The notes under the pieces were generated by a model that was given only the letters and a program-made list of their open reading frames with translations, had not been told where the DNA came from and did no database searches. A program made the position numbers and the translations under genes. Of a stretch of 51,962 bases of DNA, positions 1-12,600 are shown piece after piece (within the stretch, counting starts at the first letter, position 1; each line of letters starts with the position of its first letter). The stretch lies in contig JAPOXD010000035.1 of assembly GCA_026707285.1 (NCBI GenBank), positions 1 through 51,962 on the forward strand. The letters run 5' to 3'. This DNA comes from Chloroflexota bacterium (lineage in GTDB: Bacteria > Chloroflexota > UBA11872).

Positions 1-656
1 TCCGCGATGCCCGACGTGTCCGCCGTCAGCGTCTGGCCCACCTCGGGCGTGCCGCTGATGGTCGGGGCGCCAGTCGCCAGGCGGTTCGGGCGGGCCGCCA
101 CCTCGCCCGTCGCCGCGCTGGAGAGCGACTCGGCATGGCCGGCGTCGTCGGTGAACGTCACCCGAACCTTGATGGTTGCCCCCGCGTCGGCGTCCACCAG
201 CTCGTAGCTTGCGCCGGTGGCGCGGTCGATTTCGGCGTCATTGCGAATCCACTTGTAGTTGAACGTCGCGTTGGCCAGGCCGTCGGCGTCGGCGATGCCC
301 GACGCGTCCGCCGTCAGCGTCTGGCCCACCTCGGGCGTGCCGCCGATGGTCGGGGCGCCCGTCGCTGTCCGGTTTGGCCTGGCCGCGACCTCGGCCGTCG
401 GCGCGCTGGTGAGCGACTCGGCATGCCCGGCGTCGTCGGAGAACGTCACCCGAACCTTGATGGTTGCGCCCGCGTCGGCGTCCGCCAGCCCGTACGTCGC
501 GCCGGCCGCGCCGTCGATGCCGGCGTCATTGCGAATCCACATGTAGTTGAACGTCGCGTTGGCGAGGCCATCGGCATCCGCAAGGCTCGATGTGTCGACG
601 CCTAGGGTTTCCCCGACCTGCGGCGTGCCGCTGATGGTCGGGGTACCGGTCGCCGG
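1..656 (-). repeat. Ig-like repeats of 96 residues in the giant protein
   Basis: Three units, the last partial, repeat with a 288-bp period; for example positions 7-52 and 295-340 are nearly identical. Each unit encodes a module with GTPEVGQTLTAD, ADADGLANATFNYKWIRND and AGATIKVRVTFSDDAGHAES. Modules of this wording recur in large extracellular proteins of environmental bacteria. The near-identity of neighbouring copies suggests recent tandem duplication, and the array continues off the left edge. Confidence 0.9.
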
Positions 657-3600
657 CGCGTTGGTTGGCGGCAACGTCGGGGTGACTTCGGTCCGGTTGG
701 ACGCCTCACTCACGCCGGACTTTCCGATCGCCTTGACACGGTAGACGTGCCGCACGTCGGAAGTCGTTTCGGTGTCCGTGTAGGTCGTGTCGGTTGAACC
801 CGTGTCCTCGACGTAGACCTGCAGCGCGTCTTCGCCTTCAGTGGGGCGCCGCCGCAGGATCCGATAGCCGCTAACGGACGCGTCGTCCGGGGCATCCCAA
901 GTGAGAGTGACGGAGCCGTCACTGTTTGCCGTGGCACCGAGGTTCTGCGGCGCTTGCGGCGGGCTCGCCGGCGGGTCTACGGACTTCCCAACGCTGGGCT
1001 CCACGGACTTCCCGGCGTTCGTCGTGCTCTTGGACTGCCCGGTGGTGCTCTTGGACTTTCCGTCGGTGCCCTGGCCCTGGCGGTTCGAGTTGACCGACCG
1101 GCCCTCGCTTGGAGCGCCATCTCCGGTGATGGTGTGCTCGAGGCTGTTGGTGAGCCGCCGGTCGCCACTGGCGCACGGGGCGCCTCGAGCGTCACACGCC
1201 CTGTCCGCGGGAAGCGTGATCGTGATGTCGTCCTGGGAGTCGGGCGCCAGCACGACCTCCCACAGCCTCGCGTCCCGGTTCACCCACCACGCGCTCGTCA
1301 CGTCGCCGCCCGAGACCGTCAGCAGGAATGCGAAAGCAGGGCCGGCGTCGATCCGAACCGGCTCACTGAAGCGGATGTGGAATCGCAGCTCGTCATCCGG
1401 TCCCGAATGGGTCTCGGGCATTTGCTCGAACTGCGCCGTGAGCGGCTGGAGCCCCGCGGGTTCGGTGAGGTTTTCGGACTCCGAACCGGGCTCGGAGAAG
1501 TCGCACGAGGCGGCGTAGTTGCCGTCCGTGTCGCGAATGGCCGGTTCGTCAGCGCTTGCCGGCATCAGGTAGCGCATTTCGACCTCGTCGGCGGCGGACA
1601 CCGGTGAGGACAAGAGGAGGGTGACGCTGCGCCCTGAGATTGACACGAATATGACGTCCCTCAAGCCGCCGTTCACGATCACCGCGAAGCGGCTGACATC
1701 GGGCACGGAGGTCTCGTCCAAGTTCCGGTCAAAGGTGAGCGTCAGCTCGGCGCCGTTCACGGTGTTGCTGGTGAGCTGAGGTCCGGCGCTCTGCGACATA
1801 CCGAAATGTTCATTGGAGGGGGCGCTATCCCCGACGGCGTTAACCGCCATGACCCGGACGGTATAGGTGGAGCCGTCGGTCAGCTCCCCGATGATGCGGT
1901 GCATCTCCGCGGTGCCGGGGGGCCACTCGTCGACCATCGCCTCGGACACCGCGTTGGCATTGCTCCAGCTTTCCGCGTCTGGCTTCCACTGGAGCCGATA
2001 GCCGGTTATTGGGGAGTTGCCGTCGCTGACCGGATCCCTCCACGTGGCGACAAGCTGATTGTCGAACGGCACGACCCGGAGATATCGGGGTTCCGAGGGC
2101 ACGGTCACCGCCGGATCGGGCAGATCCTCGAGCGGAGTCTCTTCGATCCAAATCTGGTGTGTGGTCGACGGCATCCAGTCCATGAACAGCAGATAGAACG
2201 CTTCGCTGAGCCAGACGAACGTGTTCCCGTTGTGGCCGTCAACCTCGGTGAATCGAACCGCGACATCGCCGATGTGCAGGGTCCAGTCCTCCCAGTGATC
2301 CCGCTTCACCTCGGCGGCCCAGCTGGGCCCGTCCACGCGTCGTATGTGGATGGAGAACCGCGAGCGTTCGGGGATCCCGTATGCGGGTCTCGGGTCGAGG
2401 CTTGGGTCGATGTTTGGCCAGGTATGGACACTCCAGACTTTGAAGGTCTCGCCGCGGAACGTGAAGTGGTCGCTGCTGATGCTCGAGCGGTCCGCGTAAG
2501 GGTCCTGGGTCCCGTGATATCCGAGGTGCAGACGTCCGAAGTCGTCGTTGGAGCTGTCGGCGAGCTTGAGCACGGCGCACCAGATGCCGGAATCGCACGT
2601 GGCCGGTTGGTCGGCGTCGTCATTCATGAGCGTGACGTCGGCGGTTGACGGATGGGCGGCGACGTAGCCCTCCGGCAGGTTGCCGAAGCCCAGTCGCACC
2701 ATCTCACCGTCATCCTCAATGGTGTCGTCAACGGCCACCAGCGTGAATGACTTTTGGATTTCCCAGGCGCCGAACGTCAGAACCGGCGGCACTCCCGTCC
2801 AGTCATCCGGTGTCGCTCCAGCATGACCCTCCGCGGTCAGCGTGATTTCCACCGGCTCCTCACGCGACGAGTCGAGCCTGACGGTGACGATCGCGTCGAG
2901 CCCGCCCTCCGTGGCGCTATACCGTTCAGCGTCGAATCTGACGAGCACGGAACCCTCGGCGTAGGGAATCTCCTTGGTGAATCCCGGTCGCTCATTGGGG
3001 TCCGTAATCGGGACCCGATCGTCGTCGGAAATCGTTACCGTGGTCGTCGCCGAGGCGCCGGCGCTTACGCCCGTGGGCAAGCTGCCGCCAAAGCCGAGCT
3101 CGACGCTCTCCCCGTCGTCATCATCGGAGTCATCAACCGCCATGAACGTGAACGTTTGCCGAGTGTCGCCGCTGACGAACGTCACATTGGTCGGGACGCC
3201 GGTGTAGTCGGAATCCGTGGCCCCGTTCTGATTCGTCCGCGTCAGCGGGATCACCACTTCCCGCTCCGGATCGGCGCTCAATTCCACCGTCACCACGACC
3301 TCGTTTTCCGCCACGTTCGTGGTCGAGGGGTCGTCGTACTCGTCCACCGTGTAGGTTGACGCGCCAAAGCTCACGCTCACCGCCGGGTCGTCGTCATCGG
3401 CGATGCTCACCACGGCTTCATCGGTGGCGCCCTCACTCACGCCCAGCGGCAGGCTGCCGCCAAAGCCCAGCTTCACCGACTCTCCGTCGTCATCAATGGA
3501 GTCGGGCTTGGCTCTGAACGTGAACGTCTCTAGCGTGTCGCCGCTCGCGAACGTGAGCCGCGCCGGCACCCCCTCGTAGTCCGCGCTGCTTGCACCGTCC

Positions 3601-6600
3601 TGGTTCGTCGTCGTGATCGGGATCTCCACCGTCCGTTCGGGATCCGCGCTCAGCGTCACCGTCACCACGACCTCGTTTTCGGTCACGCTCGTGGTGCTCG
3701 TGTCGTCGCTCTCCGCCACGCCGTAGCTGGCTTGCCCAAAGCTCACCGTCACCGTCGGCACGTCGTCATCCGTGATCGTCACCGTGGTCGACGCGGGCGT
3801 GCCCGCGCTCACGCGCGTGGGCAGACTGCCGAAGCTCAGCTTCACCGACTCGCCGTCGTCGTTCGCGCTGTCCGACGCCGCGCTGAACTTAAAGGTCACT
3901 TCCGTGTCGCCGCTATGGAACGTCACGGTGGCCGGCACGCCCGAGTAGTCCGCGCTCGTCGCCCCGCCCTGGTTCGCCTTGAGCAGCGGCACCTCCACCG
4001 TCCGCTCGGGGTCCGCGCTCAGCCGCAGCGCCACTGTCTCGTCGGTCCCCTCCGCCACCGTGTAGGTCGCCTGCCCAAAGCTCACCGTCACCGCCGGATC
4101 GTCGTCGTCCGTAATCGAGACCGTCGCGGTGTCTGGAGTTCCGGCGGTCACCCGCGCGGGCAGGCTGGCGCCGAAGCCGAGCCGCACCGACTCCCCGTCG
4201 TCGTCCACGCTGTCGGACGTGGCGCTGAACGTGAACGTCTGCTCCGTCTCGCCGCTCGTGAACGTCACCTTGGCCGGCACGCCCGAATAGTCGCCGTTGC
4301 TCGCTCCACCCAGGTTCGTCGTCGTCAGCGGAATCTCGACCGTCCGCTCGGGATCCGCGCTCAGCGTCACCGTCACCTCGACCTCGTTTTCGGTCACGTT
4401 CGTGGTGCTCGTGTCGTCACTCTCGGCCACGCTGTAGCTGGACTGCCCAAAGCTGACGGTCACCTCCGGATCGTCGTCGTCCGTGATCGTCACTACCGCC
4501 TGCGACGGTGACACGGCGGTGACCCCGGGGGGTAGGGTCCCGAACGTCAGCCGGACCCACTCCCCATCGTCGTCCACTGTGTCGGCCGTCGCCCGAAATG
4601 TGAACGACCTGGTCGTGTCCCCCGCATTGAAGGTCAACCGGGGCGGCACTCCCGAATAGTCGCTACTCGTCGCGCCGTCCTGGGCCGTCGCCGTCAGCGG
4701 GATCTCCACCGTGCGCTCCGGATCGGCGCTCAGCGCCACCGTCACCTCGACCTCGTGCTCCGCCAAGGTCGTGGTGCTCGGGTCGTCGCTCTCCGCCACG
4801 CTGTAGCTGGTCCGCCCAAAGCTCACTGTCACCGCCGGATCGTCGTCGTCCGCAATGCTCACCACCGCCTGCGACGGCGACGTCGAGCTCACTCGGTCCG
4901 GCAGGGTCCCGAAGGTCAACTTCACCCGCTCCCCGTCGTCGTCGATCGCGTCTTGCTCAGCCCTGAAGCTGAACGTCTCCGTCGTGTCCCCGCTCACGAA
5001 CGTCACCCGCGCCGGCACCCCCGAGTAGTCGGCGGCCGTCGCCCCATCCATGTTGGTCACGGTGATCGGCACTTCCACCGTCCGTTCCGGATCCGCGCTC
5101 AGCCTCACCGTCACCGTCACGTCGTCGCCCTCCGCCACTGGGTACGCCGCCTGCCCAAAGCTCACTGTCGCCGCCGGATCATCGTCATCCGCGATTGACA
5201 CCGTGGTCGTGGCCGGGGCGCCGGCGCTCACGCCCGTGGGCAGGCTGGCGCCAAAGCCGAGCTTGACGCTCTCGCCGTCGTCATCCGCTGAGTCGCCTTC
5301 CGCCCTAAACGTGAACGTCTGCTCCGTCTCTCCACTCGTGAACGTCACCTCGGTCGGCACGCCCGAGTAGTCGCCGTTGCTCGCCCCTCCCTGGTGCGTC
5401 GTCGTCAGCGGAATCTCCACCGTCCGCTCCGGATCCGCGCTCAGCTTCACCGTGACCACGACCTCGTTTTCGGTCACATTCGTGGTGCTCGGGTCGTCGC
5501 TCTCCGCCACGCTGTAGCCGGACTGCCCGAAGCTCACCGTCACTGCCGGGTCGTCGTCGTCGTTAATCGATACCGTTGACGTCGCCGGGGCGCCGACGCT
5601 CACACCCGCCGGCAGGCCGCCGCCAAAGCCCAGCTTCACCGACTCCCCGTCGTCGTCCACGGCGTCCGGCGTCGCCCGGAACGCGAATGACTTCGCCGTC
5701 ACGCCGCTGGTGAACGTGAGGTTGGCCGGCACGCCCGAATAGTCGCTGGAGCTTGCCCCGCCCTGGTGCGTCGTGGTCAGCGGGATCACCACCAGCCGCT
5801 CCGGATTGGCGCTCAGCGTCACCGTCACCTCGACCTCGTGCTCCGTCGCGTTGGTGGTGCTCGGGTCGTCGCTTTCCGCCACGCTGTAGCTGGCCTGCGC
5901 GAAGCTCACCGTCACCGCCGGGTCGTCGTCGTCCGTGATGGCCACCACGGCCTGCGACGGCGACGCGGAGCTCACCCTCGGGGGCAGAGTCCCGAAGGTC
6001 AAACGCACCCGCTCACCGTCGTCGTCGATCGCGTCCTGCTCCGCGCGGAACTCGAACGTCTCCGTCGTGTCCCCGCTCACGAACGTCACCTGCGGTGGCA
6101 CACCGGAGTAATCCGCGCTCGTCGCGCCGTCCATGTTGGTCAGGGTGATCGGCACCTCCACCCTCCGCTCGGGATCCGCGCTCAGCTTCACCGTCACGGT
6201 GGCTGTGCCGCCCTCCGTCGCGCTGAAGCTCGCCTGCCCAAAGCTCACCGTCACCGCCGGATGGTCGTCATCCGCGATCGACACCGTGGTCGTTGCCGGC
6301 GTACCGACGCTCACGCCCGCCGGCAGGGTGCCGCCGAAGCCCAGCTTCACCGACTCTCCGTCGTCGTCCACGGCATCGGCCGTGGCACGGAACGTGAACG
6401 ACTTCGTTGTGTCGCCGTCGGTGAACGTGACGTTAGCCGGCACCCCCGAGTAGTCGTTCGTGCTCGCCCCGCCCTGGTTCGTCGTCGTCAGCGGGATCAC
6501 CACCTCCCGCTCCGGATTCGCGCTCAGCGTCACGGTCACTTCGACCTCGTGCTCCGTCGCGTTGGTGGTGCCCGGGTCGTCGCTTTCGGCCACGCTGTAG

Positions 6601-9600
6601 CTCGCCTGCCCGAAGCTCACCGTGACCGCCGGATCGTCGTCGTCCGCAATCGTCACCGTGGTCGTCGCCGGGGCGCCGGCGCTCACGCGCGTAGGCAGGT
6701 TGCCGAAGCCAAGCTTGACGCTTTCGCCATCGTCGTCCACCGCGTCCTGAACTGCCGAAAAGTTGAATTCCTTCTCGGTGTCGCCCGCGCTGAAGGTGAC
6801 GGTGGTCAGCCCTCCCACGTAGTCGGCGCTGGTCGCGCCTCCCTGCTCGGTCGTCGTCAGCGGAATCTCCACCGTCCGCTCCGGGTCGGCGCTCAGCTTC
6901 ACCTTCACGGTGACGTGGCCCCCCTCCGGCGCCGAATAAGTCGGCTGTCCGAAGCTCACGTTCACCGCCGGCACGTCGTCGTCGGTGATCGCCACCGTCG
7001 TCGACAGATGGGCCCCCGCGCTCACCCGGGACGGGAGGTTCCCCAGCGTCAGCTTCACCGACTCCCCGTCGTCATCCACGTTATCGGCAGTGGCGCTGAA
7101 CGTAATCGTCTGCGCCGTTTGGCCGCTGGCAAACGTGAGGCTGGTCGGCACGCCGGAATAGTCTTCGGTCCCTGATCCGCCCTGGTTCAGCCGCAGCACG
7201 GTGATCGCCACCGTCCGCTCCGGGTCCGCGCTCAACGTCACCGGCACCATGACGTCGTCGCCCTCCGCCACCGTGTACGTCGCCGCGCCGAAGCTCACGC
7301 TCACCGCCGGGTCGTCGTCGTCCGCAATTCTCACCACAGTCTCGTCCGTGCCGCCCTCGCTCACTCTCGCCTGCAAGGCGCCGAACGTCAGCCTCACGGA
7401 CTCTCCGTCGTCGTCCACGGTGTCGTCCGTCGCGCTAAATCTGAACGTCTGCTCCGTCTCGCCGCTGGTGAACGTGACCTCGGCCGGCACGCCGGAGTAG
7501 TCGACGTTGCTGGCGCCGCCCAGGTGAGTCGTCGCCAGTGGGATCGCCACCGTCCGCTCCGGGTCCGCACTCAGCGTCACCGTCACGGTCACGTCGTTCC
7601 CCTCGGCCACCGGATAGGCCGCCTGCCCGAAGCTCACCGTCACCGCCGGCACGTCGTCGTCGGTGATCGACACCGTCGTGGCCGCCGTGGCGCCGACGCT
7701 CACGGCCGTCGGCAGCGTGGCGCCAATGGCCAGCTTCACGCTCTCTCCGTCGTCGTCCACCGTGTCCTGCTTCGCCGTGAATGTGAACGTCTGCTCCGTG
7801 TCGCCGCTGGCGAATGTCACCGTGGCCGGGACCCCGCCGTAGTCCGCGCTCGTCGCGCCGCCCTGGTTGGTCGCCGTCAACGGGATCTCCACCGTCCGCT
7901 CCGGATCTGCGCTCAGCGTCACCGTCACCGTGACGTCGTTGCCCTCGGTGACCGCATACGTGGGCTGCTCGAAGCCAACCGTCACCGGCACGTCCTCGTC
8001 GTCCCTCACCGTCACTCTCACCGGACTCACGCTGATCCCGTCGTAGTCTCCGTCGCTGGACGCAGCTGCGTGGGTGATCGATTCCGTGTCATCGACGGCG
8101 TCGGCGTCCTGGGCTGCCGAAACAGTCACCGTCTGCGCCTGGCTCCAGGTAGAGGCGGTGAACGTAAGGCTCGTCTCGTCGACCGACACATCCGAACCGC
8201 TCGGGGCGTTGACGGCGATGGTGACCGCCGCCGTAGGTTGGCTGTCCAGGACGACCGTGTAGGCCTCGGAGTGCCCCTCAGCAATCGGCAAGGCGGTCGG
8301 CGTGACGGTGACTCCGGCCCCGTCGTCGTCCGTGATCGCAACCGTGGTGGTGTCTCGCGCCTGCGTGTCACCGCTCGGGATGCTGGTGTCGACGGTGACC
8401 CCGGCGGGCAGCATCGAGCCGAAGCCCACCTTGACGCTCTCGCCGTCATCGTCGACGGCGTCCTGGGTCGCATCGAGCGCGAACGTCAGCTCGGTGTCGC
8501 CGCTGTTGAAGGTGACGGTGGCGGGCACGTTGGAGTAGTCGGCGCCGGTGGCGCCGCCCTGCTCCGTGGTGGTGAGCGGAATCTCCACAGTCCGCTCCGG
8601 GTCCGCGCTCAGCGTGATCGTGATATCGACGCTTTCGCCCTCGGCCACCGTGTAGCCAGGGGCTCCGAATCTCACCGAAACCTCCGGATCGTCGTCGTCG
8701 GTAATCGCCACCGTGGTCGCGTCGGTAGCGCCGACGCTTACGGCCGCCGGCAGCGCGGCGCCAATGGCGAGCTTCACGCATTCCCCGTCGTCGTCCACGG
8801 CATCGTCGGTGGCGCTGAACCTGAACGTCTGCTGCGTCTGGCCGCTGGTGAACGTCACGTTGGCCGGGACACCCGAGTAGTCCGCGCCCGTCGCCCCACC
8901 CTGGTTCGTCACCGTCAGCGGAACTACCACCGTCCGCTCCGGGTCCGCGCTGAGGGTGACGCTGATAACCGCCTCGTTTTCGGTCACGTTCACGGTATCC
9001 GGATCATCGCTTTCGGCCACGGTGTAGCTGTCGGACGCAAAACCGACGGTGACGGACGGCACGTCATCGTCGGCGATCGCCACCGTGGTCGCCGCGGGAC
9101 TGCCGGGACTCACGCGCGCGGGCAGGTTCCCGAACGCCAGCCGCACCGACTCGCCGTCGTCGTCCACCGTGTCGTGAAGCGCCGAGAACGTGAAGGTCTC
9201 CGTGGTGTCGCCGCTCACGAACGTCACGCGGGGCGGCACCCCCGAGTAGTCGCCGCTGCTCGCCCCGCCCTGGTTGGTCGTCGTCAGCGGGATCTCCACC
9301 GTCCGCTCCGGGTCCGCGCTCAGCCTCACCGTCACCGTGACGTCGTCGCCCTCCGTCACCGGATAGGTCGACTGTCCGAAGCGCACCGTCACCGCCGGAT
9401 CGTCGTCGTCGGTGATCGACACCGTCGTCGCCGCGTGCGTCCCCGCGGTCACCGCGTTGGGCAGCCCCCCGAAGCTCAGCCGCACCGACTCGCCGTCGTC
9501 GTCCAGCGTGTCGTGGGCCGCACTGAACGTGAAGGTCTGTTCCGTGTCGCCGCTCTCGAAGGTCAGGGCGGTCGGCACGCCGGAGTAGTCCCCGCTTGAC

Positions 9601-12600
9601 GCGCCACCCTGGTTCACCCTGAACAGCGTAATCTCCACCTCCCGCTCCGGGTCCGCGCTCAGCGTCACCGTGACCTCGACCTCGTTCTCGGTGAGATTCG
9701 GCGTTGCGGAATCGTCGCTCTCAGCCACGCTGTAGCTGGCCTGCCCGAAGCTCACCGTCACTGCCGGCACGTCGTCGTCCGTGATCGCCACCGTGGTCTG
9801 CGACGGCGACCCGGCGGAGACCCTGGCGGGGAGGTTCCCGAAACCCAACCGCACACGCTCATCGTCGTCGTCCACCGCGTCCTGCTTCGCCGTGAACGTA
9901 AAGCTCTCCTCCGTGTCGCCGCTGACGAATGTGACGGTTGGCGGCACGCCTTCGTAGTCCGCATTGGTTGCCCCGCCCTGGTTCGTCGTCGTGATCGGAA
10001 TCTCCACCGTCCGCTCGGGATCCGCGCTCAGACGCACCGTCACCGTGACGGTGCTGCCCTCGGTCGCGCTGTAGCTCGTCTGCCCGAAGCGCACCGTCAC
10101 CGCCGGATCGTCGTCGTCCGCAATCGTCACTACCGCCTGCGACGGAGACGCGGCGGTGACCCTGGGGGGCAGGGTCCCGAACGTCAACCGCACCCACTCC
10201 CCATCGTCGTCAATGGTGTCCGGCGTCGCCCGGAACGTGAACGTCTTCGTCGTGTCGCCCGCGTTGAAGGTCAACCGGGGCGGCACTCCCGAATAGTCGC
10301 TACTCGTCGCGCCGTCCTGGGGGGTCACCGTCAGCGGGATCTCCACCGTTCGCTCGGGATCCGCGCTCAGCTCCACCGTCACCTCGACCTCGTGCTCCGT
10401 CACGTTCGTGGTGACCGGGTCGTCGCTCTCCGCGACGCTGTAGCTCGCCTGCCCAAAGCTCACGGTCACCGCCGGATCGTCGTCGTCCGTGATCGCCACC
10501 ACGACCTGCGACGGCGACGTGGACGTGACCCGGGTGGGCAGGGTCCCGAACGTCAACCGCACCCGCTCCCCGTCGTCGTCGATCGTGTCCTGCTCAGCCC
10601 TGAAGTTGAACGTCTCCGTCGTGTCCCCGCTCACGAACGTCAGCCGCGGCGGCACTCCCGAATAGTCGGCGCTCGTTGCACCGTCCATGTTGGTCACGGT
10701 GATCGGGACTTCCACCGTCCGCTCCGGATTGGCGCTCAGCAATACCGTCACCGTGACGTCGTGGCCTTCCGCCACTGCGTGGGCCGAATTCCCAAAGCTC
10801 ACGGTGACGGCGGGATCGTCGTCGTCCGTGATGGACACCGTGGTCGACGGGTGCGTCCCCGCGCTCACCCGGTCCGGCAGGCTGGCCAGCGTCAGCTTCA
10901 CCGACTCGCCGTCGTCGTCGGCGTTGTCCGGCTCCGCGGTGAAGGTGAAGGTCTGCTCCGTGTCGCCGCTCAGGAAGGTCACCCGGGGCGGCACGCCGGA
11001 GTAGTCCGCGCTCGACGCTCCACCCTGGTTCACCTTGAGCAGCGTGACCTCGCCGTCCCGCTCCGGATCCGCGCTGAGAGTCACGGTCACTGTCACCTCG
11101 TTCTCCGCCACGCTCAAGGTCAACGGATCGTCGCTCTCGGCCACCGTGTACGTTGCCGCGCCGAAGCTCACCGTCACCGCCGGGTCGTCGTCATCTGCGA
11201 TCGAAACCGTCGTCGCCGCCGGGGCGCCGGCGCTCACGCGCGCGGGCAGGTTGCCGAAGGTCAGCTCCACGGACTCCCCGTCGTCATCGAGGGCGTCGGG
11301 CTTCGCCGTGAACGTGAACGTCTGTGTCGTGTCCCCACTCGCGAACGTCACGCGGGCGGGCACGCCTTCATAGTCCCCGTTGCTGGCCCCGCCCTGGTTC
11401 GTCCTCGAAATCGGTATTTCAACCGTCCGCTCCGGGTCCGCGCTCAGCGTCACCGTGACCGTGACCTCGTTCTCCGTCATGTTCGTGGTCGCGGGGTCGT
11501 CACTCTCCGCCACGGTGTAGCCGGCCTGCCCGAAGCTCACCGTCACTCTCGGGTCGTCGTCGTCCGCGATCGCCACCGTCGTCGCGGCGGGTGTCCCGGC
11601 AGTCACGGCGTTGGGCAGGTTGCCGAAGCTCAACCGCACCGATTCGCCGTCGTCATCCAGCGTGTCGGGGGCCGCCGAGAAGGTGAAGGTCTGATCCGTG
11701 TCGCCGCTTTGGAAGGTCACGCTGGCGGGCACGCCGGAGTAGTCGCCGCTCGTGGCGCCGCCCTGATTCACTCGGAACAGCGTGATCACCACCTCCCGCT
11801 CCGGGTCCTCGCTGAGCGTTACCGTCACCGTGACGTCGTTCTCCGTCACGTTCGTGGTGCTCGGATCGTCGCTCTCCGCCACGCTGTAGCTGGCTTGCCC
11901 GAAACTCACCGTCACCGGGATGTCTTCGTCGTCGATCACCGTCACGTCCACGTCGGCCACGCTGATCCCGCTGTAGTCGCCGTCCGTTGAGTTGGTCGCG
12001 TGGGTGATGGTGGCCGGGTCATCCAGCGCATCCGCGTCATGCGCCGCCGACACCGTCACCGTCTGTGCGTTAGCCCAGTTGCTGTCCGTAAACGTCAGGC
12101 TCGTCGGGTCCGCTGTGACGTCCGAGCCGCCGGGCGCGGTGACAGCCACGGTGACGTCGGCGATCGGCTGCGTGTCCAGCACCACCGTGTAGGTGGTCGA
12201 AGCCCCTTCAATAACAGTTAAGGAGGATTCCGAGACAGTGATCCCGGGATCATCGTCGTCGTTGACGGTGACGCCGAGGCTGCCCGCGCTCAGCCCGTCG
12301 TAGTCGCTGTCGGCAATCGAGCTGACGGTGTGCGTGATCGTGGCCGTATCGTCGACGGCGTCGGCGTCCTGGGCGGCCGAAACCGTCACGGTTTGCGCGG
12401 TGCTCCAATTCTCGGGCTTAAAGGTGAGGCTGCTCGAGCCCACCGACAGATCGGTACCGCCCAGTCCGCCAAGCGTCACCGTGACGTCGCCGAACGGCCG
12501 CGTATCCAGGACCACCGTGTAGGTGGCCGAGTCGCCTTCGTCGATGGGCAGCGAGGTTTCTGAAATGGTGACCCCGGCGCCCACCACATCCTCAACAGTG

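Noticed and set aside
7524-9599. Plus-strand open frame of 691 residues, plus similar long frames at 5,766-7,175 and 18,813-21,002
   Set aside because: They are His/Arg-rich, repeat in step with the Calx-beta units and lie antisense to the uninterrupted minus-strand giant gene.
3020-11920. Regular spaced repeats resembling a CRISPR or satellite array
   Set aside because: The period is about 340-370 bp and the repeats are coding, conserved at the protein level, with no 25-40 bp repeat-spacer structure.
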